Source: Phycisphaeraceae bacterium
Lineage (GTDB): Bacteria; Planctomycetota; Phycisphaerae; Phycisphaerales; Phycisphaeraceae
NCBI GenBank assembly: GCA_002686995.1
Contig: NYZC01000114.1
Coordinates: forward strand, 1-54,789
DNA length: 54,789 bases
Direction of reading: 5' to 3'
Shown: piece by piece, positions 25,796-34,357 of the stretch
Numbering within the stretch: the stretch's first letter is position 1
Layout of the letters: every line of letters begins with the position of its first letter
Program-made: the position numbers and the translations under genes
Notes under the pieces: model-generated
Told to the model about the DNA's origin: nothing
Seen by the model: only the letters and a program-made list of their open reading frames with translations
Database searches by the model: none

Positions 25796-26482
25796 ATGTC
25801 AGCCGAGCATCTCCTGCACGGACGGCGACCCGTTGCCGTGAATGGTTTCACGTTGATCGAGCTGCTCGTCGTGATTTCGATCATTGCGCTGCTGATCGCT
25901 CTGCTGCTTCCGGCGATTAAGCGCGCCCGCGAGAACGCGCGCACCATGCAGTGCAGCGCGAACATGCGCAGCGTGGGCGTGGCCTTCTATGCGTACGCCG
26001 GCGACTACGACGACGCGCTGCCGCCGGGCTTCGGCCACGACAGGACGCATGCCGACGTCGAGGGGCCGTGGGGCCGGGACGGTTCCTGGTTCCGCGTGCT
26101 CGGTCCGTTTCTGCAGCGCCACCCCGAAGCACCCCAGGTTCCCGACGACGTGCTCGACTGCCCGTCGACCGACCATATCGAGTTCTTCGAGTTCGCGATG
26201 CCGCGGATGCTGAGCACGAACGTGTCGTTCGCGCCGGACAACTGGACACGGATCAGCGACGTCGAAGCACCGGCGGTCACGTTCCTGTTCGTGGAGTTCT
26301 ACTATGCCCTGCCCGTCGCCGACTGGTGGGGCATTCCGCAGGGCGGATTCTCCGACGTCACCAACCGGCGCCAGTTTCGTCATATCGGCGGCCTGGCGGA
26401 CAACTACCTATTCGTCGACGGTCACGCGTTGACGCTTGCGGAAGGTGAGGACGTCACGGATCCCTACATCACGAACTATTGA
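25796..26482 (+). CDS. Type II/IV pseudopilin-like protein (DUF1559-type)
   Basis: 228 residues from the ATG at 25796 (an earlier ATG at 25775 is also open). A 17-residue leader ends in NG, followed by the prepilin signature [20 protein letters not shown], the cleavage/methylation site plus hydrophobic helix. The rest is a globular domain ([19 protein letters not shown]) ending in [13 protein letters not shown], a variant of the C-terminal H-X-DG motif, with 11 rather than 9 residues between H and DG. Such pseudopilins are expanded in planctomycetes and are thought to take part in pilus-like or secretion structures, with single genes scattered next to glycan enzymes. It may be co-transcribed with the DUF4838 gene that starts 57 bases downstream. 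Confidence 0.85.
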   Translation: MSAEHLLHGRRPVAVNGFTLIELLVVISIIALLIALLLPAIKRARENARTMQCSANMRSVGVAFYAYAGDYDDALPPGFGHDRTHADVEGPWGRDGSWFRVLGPFLQRHPEAPQVPDDVLDCPSTDHIEFFEFAMPRMLSTNVSFAPDNWTRISDVEAPAVTFLFVEFYYALPVADWWGIPQGGFSDVTNRRQFRHIGGLADNYLFVDGHALTLAEGEDVTDPYITNY

Positions 26483-26498
26483 ATCGGGGACCCTGAAC

Positions 26499-26521
26499 GA
26501 AATGGGTCTGACCCCGTTTTT
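26499..26521. repeat. REP-like palindrome GGGTC-T-GACCC with T tract
   Basis: GGGTC (26504-26508) and GACCC (26510-26514) flank one base, with A-rich sequence before and CGTTTTT after. The layout could be a tight terminator. The core resembles widespread REP-type palindromes that occur in other genomes beside REP-associated transposases; no such transposase is here. Confidence 0.45.
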
Positions 26522-26539
26522 GCGGCCCTTTCTTCAGGC

Positions 26540-28471
26540 ATGAACTCACGATCAATGCAACGCGCGTTCGCGATTGCCATCACGATCGGCCTGGCTTGCG
26601 GCGACGCGGTTGCCGATGCTGACGGGCGCGGCGGCGCCTTGAAGGACAGAACTGGTTGCGTCGTCACGCTCGCACGCGAGGGAGCGGCCACCTGCACCAT
26701 CGTCATTTCCGAAGAAGCCATCGAGTTCGAGAGGCTCGCCGCGCGCGAGCTGAGGGACTACCTCGAAAAGGTGACCGGGGCGCGTCCGCCCGTGGCCCGC
26801 GCGCCCGCTGAAGGCGCCAACGTGTACGTGGGCAGCTCCTCGCGCGTTCGCGCGCTCGTTCCCGACGTCGATTTCGACGCGCTGGGCAGCGATGGGATCG
26901 TCATGCGGACGATCGGTGACGACATCGTGTTGAGTGGGGGGCGTCCGCGCGGCGTCCTGTTCGCCGTGTACAGCTTTCTTCAGGACGTCGTCGGCGTGCA
27001 ATGGTGGGCGCACGACGCCCAGTTCGTGTCGGCGCGGCGCACGCTCACCGTGCGTGACCTGAATGTCGTGTACCGACCTCCCTTCGATATGCGCCACTTC
27101 CTCTCCGGCGCGCTGCATGACAAACCCACGTTCGCGCAGCGAATGCGGCAGAATGGCCACCTGATGCGGTTCGACACGGCGGAGCATTCCGTCGTCAAGC
27201 TGCTGGCGCCCGAGAAGAAGTATTTCGACCCGCATCCGGACTGGTTCATGTACAGCCCGGACGACGGCAGCGAGGACGACAGCTACTCCTACGTCAGCGG
27301 ACTGCGTGTCATCCGGCGGATCGTCAAGACGGGCAGGCTGTCCGAGGCGAGCTACGAGATCGCCGAACGGACGCGCCGGCTGCCGTGGCAGGTCTGCACG
27401 ACCAGCGAAGGCGCGCGCGAGGCGCTGACGAAGGCCGTCCTGGCCCTGCTGGCGGACAAGCACCCGGCCTGGGAAGGCGACCCGAAGGTCGTCATGGTGA
27501 GCCAGCGGGACGGCCGGTGGGAGTGCCGATGCGATGCGTGCCTGGCCGTCAGGCAGCGCGAAGGCTCGCCATCCGGATCGTGGATTCATTTCGTCAACGC
27601 GATCGCCGAGCGCGTCGAGCGGGAGTATCCGGACGTCCTGATCGGCACCATGGCGTTCCTCCATACCTTGACGCCGCCGAGCCACGCCAGGCCGCGGCAC
27701 AACGTGCTCGTGCAGGCGATCCCGGTCACGCGCAACCGGAAGCTGCCGATCGGATCGGAGACCGCGGACGGGCGGATCATCGCCTCGTGGTGCGACATCG
27801 CGCGGCACGTCTACATCTGGGAGCACGACACGAACTTCCGCAACTGGATTAAGCCGCACGCGAACCATTTCGTGCTGCCGCGAGGGCTGCGTTTCTACCA
27901 GCTTCAGGGGGTGAAGGGCATCGTGGTCCATGGAGGGTACGGCGGCGCCAGCGAGTTCGAGCGCATGCGGGCGTGGGTCAATGCACAGTTGATGTGGGAT
28001 CCGCAGCAGGACGAACGCGCGCTGATGGAGAAGTTTCTCCAGGGGTACTACGGCGACGCGGGCCCGATGCTGATGATCTGGATCGACGTACAGCATCACG
28101 CCGTCCATCGCAGCAGGGGTATCGGGCTGGGCTCATACGCGACGTCGACGCGCGGATGGCTCACGCTCGAAGATCTGAATACCGGGACGCGCCTCTTCGA
28201 GCAGGCGCTTCGGGCCGTCGCGGACGACGAGACGCTATCCTACCGCGTGCGGCGGGCGCGACTCAGCATCGACATCGTCTGGCTGGAGCGCTACGCCGAG
28301 CTTCGTCGTGCGGCGCGGGAAAAGGGCCAGCCGTTTCTGGGCCCGGACGATCCGCAGGCGGCACTGATGCGCATCGCCGCTAACGAGTTCAGCGTGAACT
28401 CGTATCGCGAGTGGGCGGACTTCTCGGAGTACACGGATCGTCTCCGCACGGCGCTTTCGACGCCGGACTGA
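26540..28471 (+). CDS. DUF4838 domain protein, exported (copy C)
   Basis: 643 residues with a signal peptide (about residues 1-27, AFAIAITIGLACG). Layout as in copies A and B but shorter, lacking their C-terminal sandwich: N-terminal alpha/beta domain (AARELRDYLEKVTGARPP, GGRPRGVLFAVYSFLQDVVG, QWW), then the barrel with CRCDAC (C329, C331, C334), HFVNAIAERVEREYPDV, VYIWEHDTNFRNWIKPHAN and VNAQLMWDPQQDERALMEKF. It begins the eight-gene plus-strand operon, 30 bases before the M24 peptidase. An unknown glycan or uronide reaction is inferred from the family's GH-like fold. The ATG at 26555 is an alternative start. Confidence 0.85.
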   Translation: MNSRSMQRAFAIAITIGLACGDAVADADGRGGALKDRTGCVVTLAREGAATCTIVISEEAIEFERLAARELRDYLEKVTGARPPVARAPAEGANVYVGSSSRVRALVPDVDFDALGSDGIVMRTIGDDIVLSGGRPRGVLFAVYSFLQDVVGVQWWAHDAQFVSARRTLTVRDLNVVYRPPFDMRHFLSGALHDKPTFAQRMRQNGHLMRFDTAEHSVVKLLAPEKKYFDPHPDWFMYSPDDGSEDDSYSYVSGLRVIRRIVKTGRLSEASYEIAERTRRLPWQVCTTSEGAREALTKAVLALLADKHPAWEGDPKVVMVSQRDGRWECRCDACLAVRQREGSPSGSWIHFVNAIAERVEREYPDVLIGTMAFLHTLTPPSHARPRHNVLVQAIPVTRNRKLPIGSETADGRIIASWCDIARHVYIWEHDTNFRNWIKPHANHFVLPRGLRFYQLQGVKGIVVHGGYGGASEFERMRAWVNAQLMWDPQQDERALMEKFLQGYYGDAGPMLMIWIDVQHHAVHRSRGIGLGSYATSTRGWLTLEDLNTGTRLFEQALRAVADDETLSYRVRRARLSIDIVWLERYAELRRAAREKGQPFLGPDDPQAALMRIAANEFSVNSYREWADFSEYTDRLRTALSTPD

Positions 28472-28501
28472 AATTCCGGTTCTCTTACAGGAACGGTCGT
28501 C

Positions 28502-29767
28502 ATGGACATCAAGGGCATCGTGGCGCTGGACGATCGCGAGGCGATCATGGCGGGGCCGGGCCTTCCCGTTTCCCGATCCGACCCGGCCAAGGATCAATGG
28601 GACGACCGCGTGCTGGCGCGGCTCCGGCAGGCCATGGCGGACCGGGACCTCGACGCGCTGCTCGTGGTCCGGGCCGAGAACGTCTGCTGGCTGACCCACT
28701 GGTGGGACCACGGCCAGATGACGCTGATGCCCTCGGAGGAGAACGCGTGGGTCGTCGTGCCCCGGGAGGGCGAGCCGTTCGGCCTGGGCACCGGGGCGGT
28801 CTCGTGGGGAATGGAGATGCCCACCCGGCCGAACTGGCTGAAGCAGATGTACGCGTTCGACATGGCCAGCTTCGACGGCGAGGCGCAGCCGACATGCAGG
28901 CTGCTCAAGCACCAGGGGCTGGGCAAGGGCCGCATCGGCATCGAGGTCGAGTGGATGCCCTACCAGTATGTGCGCCTGCTGCAGGAGCAGTTGCCCGAGG
29001 TGGAGTTCGACGGTTCGGATGCGATCTTCTACCAGTTGCGAAGCGAGAAGTCGGCGTTCGAGATCGAGATCATCAGGAAGGCCGTGGGCGTCTTCAACGA
29101 GAGCCTGGAAGTCGCCGTGGAGCATCTGAGCCGGAACAGGGACATCGAACGGGCGATGCGCGTGCTGAGCACCGAGATGGCGGCGCGCAACGGCCGCGCC
29201 GCGATCGTCCCGACCTGCCAGCAATACGGATTTGGCTGGCTGGGTGAAGATTCGCAGGATGGCCGCATCGCGCGCGACTGGTTCAACGCCAAGACGTACG
29301 ACCCCGAGACGGAGCTCTTTCGCGGCGATTTCTGCATGACCTACGAGGGCTACTGGGTCGACCTGTCGCTCTACGAATGGATCAACCCCGACAAGGCCCG
29401 GTCTCAAAGGGCGCAGATCCACGAGCAGCAGCAACGGCTCGACGAGATGCAACTGCTCATGAACCGTGCGATCAGGCCGGGGATGACCGGGGTCGAGGCC
29501 GAACGGGCGATCGAGCAGGCCCAGGCCGACACCGGCATGGATTTCCACTACTGGTTCCATTCCATCGGGCTGAACATCCACGAGCAGCCGATCGTCGGAC
29601 GTGGCGAGACGGCTCGGTCGGACGTGCGGTACGAAGTGGGCGTGGTGGCCTGCACGGAGGTGTTCGCCGAAGGCATTCTCTACGAAGACATGGTCCACCT
29701 CACCGAGAACGGGTGGACGTACCTCACGACGCGCAGACCTTTCATTCGCGGTGATGCCGCACCATGA
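28502..29767 (+). CDS. M24 family metallopeptidase (Xaa-Pro aminopeptidase/creatinase-like)
   Basis: 421 residues, cytosolic. The N-terminal creatinase-type domain (about 35-190) precedes the pita-bread domain. All five metal ligands of the family can be placed: D276 and D287 in GDFCMTYEGYWVDL (same 8+3 spacing around GY as in classical members), H353 in FHSIGLNIHEQP, E386 in ACTEVF, and E395 in YEDMVHLTENG. Members cleave Xaa-Pro peptides or hydrolyse creatine-like C-N bonds. In a sugar operon a dipeptide or small amide substrate is possible, but the neighbours do not identify it. Its stop overlaps the next gene's start (ATGA), so the two are translationally coupled. Confidence 0.85.
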   Translation: MDIKGIVALDDREAIMAGPGLPVSRSDPAKDQWDDRVLARLRQAMADRDLDALLVVRAENVCWLTHWWDHGQMTLMPSEENAWVVVPREGEPFGLGTGAVSWGMEMPTRPNWLKQMYAFDMASFDGEAQPTCRLLKHQGLGKGRIGIEVEWMPYQYVRLLQEQLPEVEFDGSDAIFYQLRSEKSAFEIEIIRKAVGVFNESLEVAVEHLSRNRDIERAMRVLSTEMAARNGRAAIVPTCQQYGFGWLGEDSQDGRIARDWFNAKTYDPETELFRGDFCMTYEGYWVDLSLYEWINPDKARSQRAQIHEQQQRLDEMQLLMNRAIRPGMTGVEAERAIEQAQADTGMDFHYWFHSIGLNIHEQPIVGRGETARSDVRYEVGVVACTEVFAEGILYEDMVHLTENGWTYLTTRRPFIRGDAAP

Positions 29768-30732
29768 ACCATTCGCCGGACAACGAGAGCTTCGGTTTCA
29801 TCCAGATCACCGACTGCCACCTGATGGACACGCCGCACAGCCTGCTGCGGGGACTGTGCACGCACTTCACGCTGCGCCGGGTGCTGCAGCACATTGCCCG
29901 CCACCACGCGGGCGAGATCGATTTCATCCTCGGCACCGGCGACTACGTCTGCTTCCCGACCGAACGCCAGTACGGGTGCTTCGCCGACGCGATTCAACTG
30001 CGTGCCGACGGCCCGTTCCCCGGACCGCGGGCGCTGGGCTTCGCCGGACTCGAAGACGTGCCCATCTACCTGCTGCCCGGCAATCACGACGGGAACGAAC
30101 CGTTCATCCGCTGCCTCTTTCCCGGCTCGCCCGTCCCCGATTCCCTGGACTTCGCGTTCACGCACAAGGGCATCCGGTTCATCTGCCTCGACACGCCGCG
30201 GTACGTCATGAGACCCCTTCCCCATGCCGACCTGGATCCGATGTGCCCGTCGTCGATGAGGCTGCTGGAGCGCGAATGCGCCGCGCTTCCCGACGACGCG
30301 CCGATCATCGTGGCGATGCACCTTCCGGCTGCCCCGATCACGGAGTTGCCATGGGCCGCCTGTGAGATGCCGAGCGACATGGACCGGGCGTGGCAGATTC
30401 TCGAACCGAAGAACGTCCTGGCCATTCTGCACGGCCACGTTCACGCCACCAAGGAACGGACGGTCCAGGGCGTACCGGTGCTCGCCCTGAGGGCGACCGC
30501 GAACCAGTGGGCGGACGGCGCCGAGCTGATCCCGACGACGCAGCGCCCCCATTACCGTGTCGTGCGCATCCGTGACGGACAGTTCAGTCACGAGAACGTC
30601 GAAGTGGACACCGAGTGGGGCAACGTCGACCTGGAGCGGGGCGTGCCCATGAACGAGCAGGGCTTCGCCGAGGCGGGCGGCTCGGCGGTCGAGCATCTGT
30701 TTTACAATGAGCCGCCGAACCGGGAATTCTGA
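29764..30732 (+). CDS. Calcineurin-like metallophosphoesterase
   Basis: 322 residues, starting within the stop of the M24 gene (4-bp overlap). The full metallophosphoesterase set is present: ITDCHL, GTGDYV, LPGNHDG, AMHLPA and HGHVH. Unlike the fusion protein upstream, GNHD is intact, so a working dimetal phosphatase or phosphodiesterase is expected. It has no signal peptide and no membrane anchor. Cyclic-nucleotide phosphodiesterase-like (CpdA/Icc) members share this pattern, and a sugar-phosphate substrate is equally possible here. It is third in the operon. Confidence 0.8.
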   Translation: MNHSPDNESFGFIQITDCHLMDTPHSLLRGLCTHFTLRRVLQHIARHHAGEIDFILGTGDYVCFPTERQYGCFADAIQLRADGPFPGPRALGFAGLEDVPIYLLPGNHDGNEPFIRCLFPGSPVPDSLDFAFTHKGIRFICLDTPRYVMRPLPHADLDPMCPSSMRLLERECAALPDDAPIIVAMHLPAAPITELPWAACEMPSDMDRAWQILEPKNVLAILHGHVHATKERTVQGVPVLALRATANQWADGAELIPTTQRPHYRVVRIRDGQFSHENVEVDTEWGNVDLERGVPMNEQGFAEAGGSAVEHLFYNEPPNREF

Positions 30733-30777
30733 CCGGGGTGGGCTTCAGCAACGGCGGACGTGTCGAGGAGCCGCATC

Positions 30778-31092
30778 ATGGAACAGGTTTACGCCTTTTA
30801 TCGCCTCAAGGACGGCGCCGATCGCGACGCGTTTCTGACGCACATGGAGCGCGTCGATGCGCCGGCCATGCGCACCCAGCCGGGCGTCGAGCGCTTCAAC
30901 GTGTACCTGGTCGAAGACGTGCCGCTCGGGCAGTTCACGTACGACGTGGTCGAGGACATCGTGGTCGACCGGTTCGAGACGTGGGACCGGATCTGCAAGG
31001 CGCCCGAGCACCAGACTTACGTCGCGCAATGGAAGCAATTCGCGGATGCCGATTCGCTCGTGTTCGTGCGCACGCGCGGCGCCGGCTCGTGA
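30778..31092 (+). CDS. Small ferredoxin-like alpha/beta-barrel protein (HapK/mutarotase-like)
   Basis: 104 residues starting behind GAGGAG at 30778. The alternation QVYAFYRLKDG, FLTHMERVDAPAMRTQPG, RFNVYLVED, YDVVEDIVVDRFETWDRI, SLVFVRT fits a dimeric alpha/beta barrel such as REDY/HapK, Dabb or L-rhamnose mutarotase proteins. The length equals that of typical rhamnose mutarotases, and the neighbour is an aldo-keto reductase. A mutarotase presenting the right anomer to that reductase is an attractive but unproven idea. No catalytic histidine pattern of RhaM is clear to me. Confidence 0.6.
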   Translation: MEQVYAFYRLKDGADRDAFLTHMERVDAPAMRTQPGVERFNVYLVEDVPLGQFTYDVVEDIVVDRFETWDRICKAPEHQTYVAQWKQFADADSLVFVRTRGAGS

Positions 31093-31131
31093 GCGCCGGG
31101 CGCCGGTGTCGGCCACCGGGGAGCCACGACC

Positions 31132-32172
31132 ATGGAGCGAAGACCGCTGGGCGAATCCGGGCTGGACGTTTCGACCGTTGCGCTGGGCTGCTTCGCGATG
31201 GGCGGGAAGAAATGGGGCGGGGACGTGCGCGACGAGGACTCGATCGACGCGATTCGCCTGGCGATCGACCGCGGCGTCAACCTGCTGGACACCGCGGCCA
31301 GCTACGGCGCGGGCCACTCCGAGCGGATCGTCGGCCGGGCCGTCAGGGGTTCGAGGGAGAAGGTCGTCCTGGCGTCGAAGATCATGGTGGGCTTCCAGGA
31401 CGAGGACGAGGTCCGCATGTCGCTGGAGGACAGCCTGCGCAAGCTGGACGTGGACTGCATCGATCTCTACCAGGTCCACGTACCCAACCGCGCCGACATG
31501 GACGCCAACCTGCGCGTCCTGGAGCAAATGGAGCGGTTCCGCGGCGAGGGCAGGATTCGCGCGATCGGCGTGTCCAACTTTTCGACCGAGCAGCTCGATC
31601 GGGGACGGCAGGTCGCGCGCATCGACTCGGTTCAGCCCCCGTACAGTCTTCTGTGGCGACATGTCGAAATGGAGCTGCTGCCGTATTGCCGGCGACACGG
31701 GATCGCCGTCCTGGCGTACAGCCCGCTGGGCCAGGGGATGCTGACCGGCAAGTACTCCGGCGCCGTTTCCTTTCCGGAAGGTGACGCGCGACGCCCCAAC
31801 CTGCTGTTTCATCCGGACAACCTCGACGACTCGCTCGCCGTCGTGGACGTCGTCAGTCGGATCGCCCGCGCCAGGAGCCGGACCACGGCGCAGGTCGCCG
31901 TCCGCTGGGTGCTTCAGCAGGCCGGCGTGACGTCGGCGCTCGTCGGGGGCAAGCGGCCGGAGCAGGTCGAGGAAAACCTCGGCGGCGACGGCTGGGCGCT
32001 GAGCGAAGACGAACTGCAGCAGTTGAACCGCATCAGCCAGCAGGTCCACGAGCGCCGGACGACGACGGTTCCCGAGAACCTGATGATCTGGCAGGACGTT
32101 CCCGATCCGTTCGACGAGCCGGTGCGTAGCCGGATTCGCGAGCAGTATCTCGAGTCGAGAGCAGTGACATGA
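31132..32172 (+). CDS. Aldo/keto reductase
   Basis: 346 residues behind GGGAG. The AKR catalytic tetrad is in place: D53 and Y58 (NLLDTAASYG), K83 (LASKIM), H116 (YQVHVP). The NADP-site words SNFSTEQL and SALVGGKRPEQ near the end also fit. Members related to this layout include sugar-oxidising L-fucose or galactose dehydrogenases and general reductases. Beside an aldolase and amidohydrolases, a sugar dehydrogenase role is plausible. Its last codons overlap the aldolase start by 4 bases. Confidence 0.9.
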   Translation: MERRPLGESGLDVSTVALGCFAMGGKKWGGDVRDEDSIDAIRLAIDRGVNLLDTAASYGAGHSERIVGRAVRGSREKVVLASKIMVGFQDEDEVRMSLEDSLRKLDVDCIDLYQVHVPNRADMDANLRVLEQMERFRGEGRIRAIGVSNFSTEQLDRGRQVARIDSVQPPYSLLWRHVEMELLPYCRRHGIAVLAYSPLGQGMLTGKYSGAVSFPEGDARRPNLLFHPDNLDDSLAVVDVVSRIARARSRTTAQVAVRWVLQQAGVTSALVGGKRPEQVEENLGGDGWALSEDELQQLNRISQQVHERRTTTVPENLMIWQDVPDPFDEPVRSRIREQYLESRAVT

Positions 32173-32984
32173 GAAAGAGCATCGTCAAGCGCAAGTTCGA
32201 AGCAGGGCAGCCGGTGCTGTGCGTGCCCGCCGGCATTCACCACCCGATGGTGCCGGAGCTGGCCGGCTGGATGGGGTTCGACTGCGTGTGGCTGGACTTC
32301 GAGCATCATGGCAGCGGCCTGGAGACGGCTGCGGCACTGATCGCGGCCTGCCGCTCGGCCGACATCGACAGCATGGTGCGGCCGGCGAAGCTCGCGTTCG
32401 AGGATGTCCGTCGCATCCTGGAGCTTGGCGGGAGCGGCATTCTCTACCCCCGGCCACAGAGCGTCGAGGAGGTCGAGGACCTGGTCAGCTGCGCGCGGTT
32501 CGGGCCGGAAGGCGAGCGCGGTTTCAGCGGCGGCACCGCCGACGCCGCCTGGGGGCTGCTGGGATCGGACCCGGCCTATCAGGCGTTCTGCAACGCGCAG
32601 ACGTTCCTCCTGCCGGAGATCGAGACGCGCGAGATGGTGGACCTGGCCGGGGACATCGCCGCCCTGCCCGGCGTCGACGGGCTGTTCATCGGCAAGGGGG
32701 ATCTTTCGATCTCCCTGGGTATCCGGCCGGGGCAAACGAGCGCCGAGCTCGATCGATGCATCGACCGCGTGGCCAGCGCGGCGGCGGCGCACGGCAAGCC
32801 ATGGGGCATCCCCGCCGGCTCCATGGACGATGCAAGGGCCATGCTGGAAAGAGGGGCGCGGCTCATCGCCCACGGCGCGGACAGCATCCTCATTCAGCGC
32901 GGCTGGCAGCAGATCCAGGAAGAATTCTCCGGGATCGGTTTCGAGTTTCGTCCCCATGTCAGCTTTCCTTCGGATCGTTCATGA
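32169..32984 (+). CDS. HpcH/HpaI family class II pyruvate aldolase
   Basis: 271 residues, cytosolic, overlapping the AKR stop by 4 bases. Family motifs: CVWLDFEHHGSG (base His), the arginine/Gly-Pro-rich strand YPRPQSVEEVEDL, LPEIETREMVD (metal Glu), and GLFIGKGDLS (metal Asp). These enzymes split 2-keto-3-deoxy acids (rhamnonate, gluconate/galactarate, 4-hydroxy-2-ketoheptanedioate) into pyruvate and an aldehyde using a divalent metal. This is the clearest central-metabolism exit in the window. The substrate is unresolved, but 2-keto-3-deoxy-rhamnonate or -fuconate would fit the neighbouring genes. Confidence 0.9.
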   Translation: MRKSIVKRKFEAGQPVLCVPAGIHHPMVPELAGWMGFDCVWLDFEHHGSGLETAAALIAACRSADIDSMVRPAKLAFEDVRRILELGGSGILYPRPQSVEEVEDLVSCARFGPEGERGFSGGTADAAWGLLGSDPAYQAFCNAQTFLLPEIETREMVDLAGDIAALPGVDGLFIGKGDLSISLGIRPGQTSAELDRCIDRVASAAAAHGKPWGIPAGSMDDARAMLERGARLIAHGADSILIQRGWQQIQEEFSGIGFEFRPHVSFPSDRS

Positions 32985-34357
32985 CGGATCCGGGTCGGGG
33001 ATTGGTCATGCCGAGTGACTTGAACGAGCACATTCAGCAGACGGTGATGGTGGACACCCACGAACACCTGCGGCGTGAGGACGTGTGGCTGAAGGACGGC
33101 CCCGGGGACGTGCTCGCCGATCTGTTCTTCGTGCCGTACGACGGGGGCGACCTCGTGACCGCCGGCGCGAGCGACCGGGACGTCGACCGGCTGGCCGATG
33201 CCACGGCCGGCGACATCGCGTCCAGATTCGCGGCCGTGGCCGACGCCTGGGACGCGATGCGGCTGACCGGGTACGGCGAAGCGGTGAGATTGCACGCGCG
33301 GCTCATCTACGACATGGAGCAAGTTACCGTACCGGCGATGGTCGCCGCGCAGCCGCGACTGGAGGCACTGCGCCGACCTGGACGGCGCCTGCAGATGCTC
33401 CGCGACGAGGCCCGGCTCGATCACCTGCAGGTGGACGACCTCAGCTGGGCCTGCACGGCGGACGAGTCGGCGCCCGATTTTTTTCTCTATGACCTGAACT
33501 GGCGCACTTTCTGCAACGGCGGCATCGAGCTCGAGACCCCGTACGCGGCCATCGGCACCTGGCGCGGTGTCGAGAGGGAAACGGGCATCACGGTGACCGG
33601 ACTGAAATCGCTGCGCCGGGCGATGGAAGCGATCTTCTCGCTGCATGGCCGGCGCGCGATCGCGGTCAAGTCGCTGCACGCGTACGAGCGCAGCCTGTCG
33701 TGGCGCGAGCGCAGCGATCACGATGCCGAGCGGGCCCTGCAGGCGGTGCTTGCCCGCCCCGACGATGCCGAGGAGGCCGACCGCCTGTGCCTGGGCGACT
33801 GGTGTCTCGCGCGGGGCGTCGAGCTGGCGATCGAGTACGACCTGCCGTTCAAGATTCACACCGGCTACCTGGCCCGCAACCTGCCCATGCGGATCGATCA
33901 TCTTCGGGCGGGCCATCTGTGCCCGCTGCTCATCCGGTATCCGCAGGCGCGGTTCGTCCTGATGCACATCGCCTGGCCCTACAATGACGAGCTCGTGGCG
34001 ATCGCCAAGCACTATTCGAATGTCTGGGTCGACCTGTGCTGGGCGTGGTCCTGCAATCCGCCGGTGAGCGCCGATTTCGTCCGGCGCTTTCTGCACGCGG
34101 CGCCGATGAACAAGCTCTTCGCCTTCGGCGGCGACACCTGGTGGCCGACGCGTGCGCTGGTCTACAGTGTGCAGGCGCGGGCGTGGCTGACCCGGGCGCT
34201 GCAGGCGGAAGTGGATGACGGCGATCTGAGCGAGCGGCAGGCCATCGACGTGGCCGACCGCCTCATGCGCCGCAACCAGCTCGAATGTTTCGACGTCGAA
34301 GGGACGCGCGCGGCCGTCCGCGAAGCGCCGGGCGCGGCCGCGGTCCCCGAAGTCTGA
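32981..34357 (+). CDS. Amidohydrolase family (PF04909-like) protein
   Basis: 458 residues from the ATG overlapping the aldolase stop (ATGA); a methionine at 33008 is an alternative. Metal motif VDTHEH at the N-terminus, a strand FKIHTGYL, then FVLMHIAWPYND and the C-terminal FGGDTWW Asp. This is the layout of amidohydrolase-2/TIM proteins related to lactonases and decarboxylases. An N-terminal all-alpha insertion of about 100 residues makes it longer than usual. In an oxidative sugar pathway it could open an aldonolactone. The next gene starts in its stop codon (TGATG). Confidence 0.75.
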   Translation: MTDPGRGLVMPSDLNEHIQQTVMVDTHEHLRREDVWLKDGPGDVLADLFFVPYDGGDLVTAGASDRDVDRLADATAGDIASRFAAVADAWDAMRLTGYGEAVRLHARLIYDMEQVTVPAMVAAQPRLEALRRPGRRLQMLRDEARLDHLQVDDLSWACTADESAPDFFLYDLNWRTFCNGGIELETPYAAIGTWRGVERETGITVTGLKSLRRAMEAIFSLHGRRAIAVKSLHAYERSLSWRERSDHDAERALQAVLARPDDAEEADRLCLGDWCLARGVELAIEYDLPFKIHTGYLARNLPMRIDHLRAGHLCPLLIRYPQARFVLMHIAWPYNDELVAIAKHYSNVWVDLCWAWSCNPPVSADFVRRFLHAAPMNKLFAFGGDTWWPTRALVYSVQARAWLTRALQAEVDDGDLSERQAIDVADRLMRRNQLECFDVEGTRAAVREAPGAAAVPEV

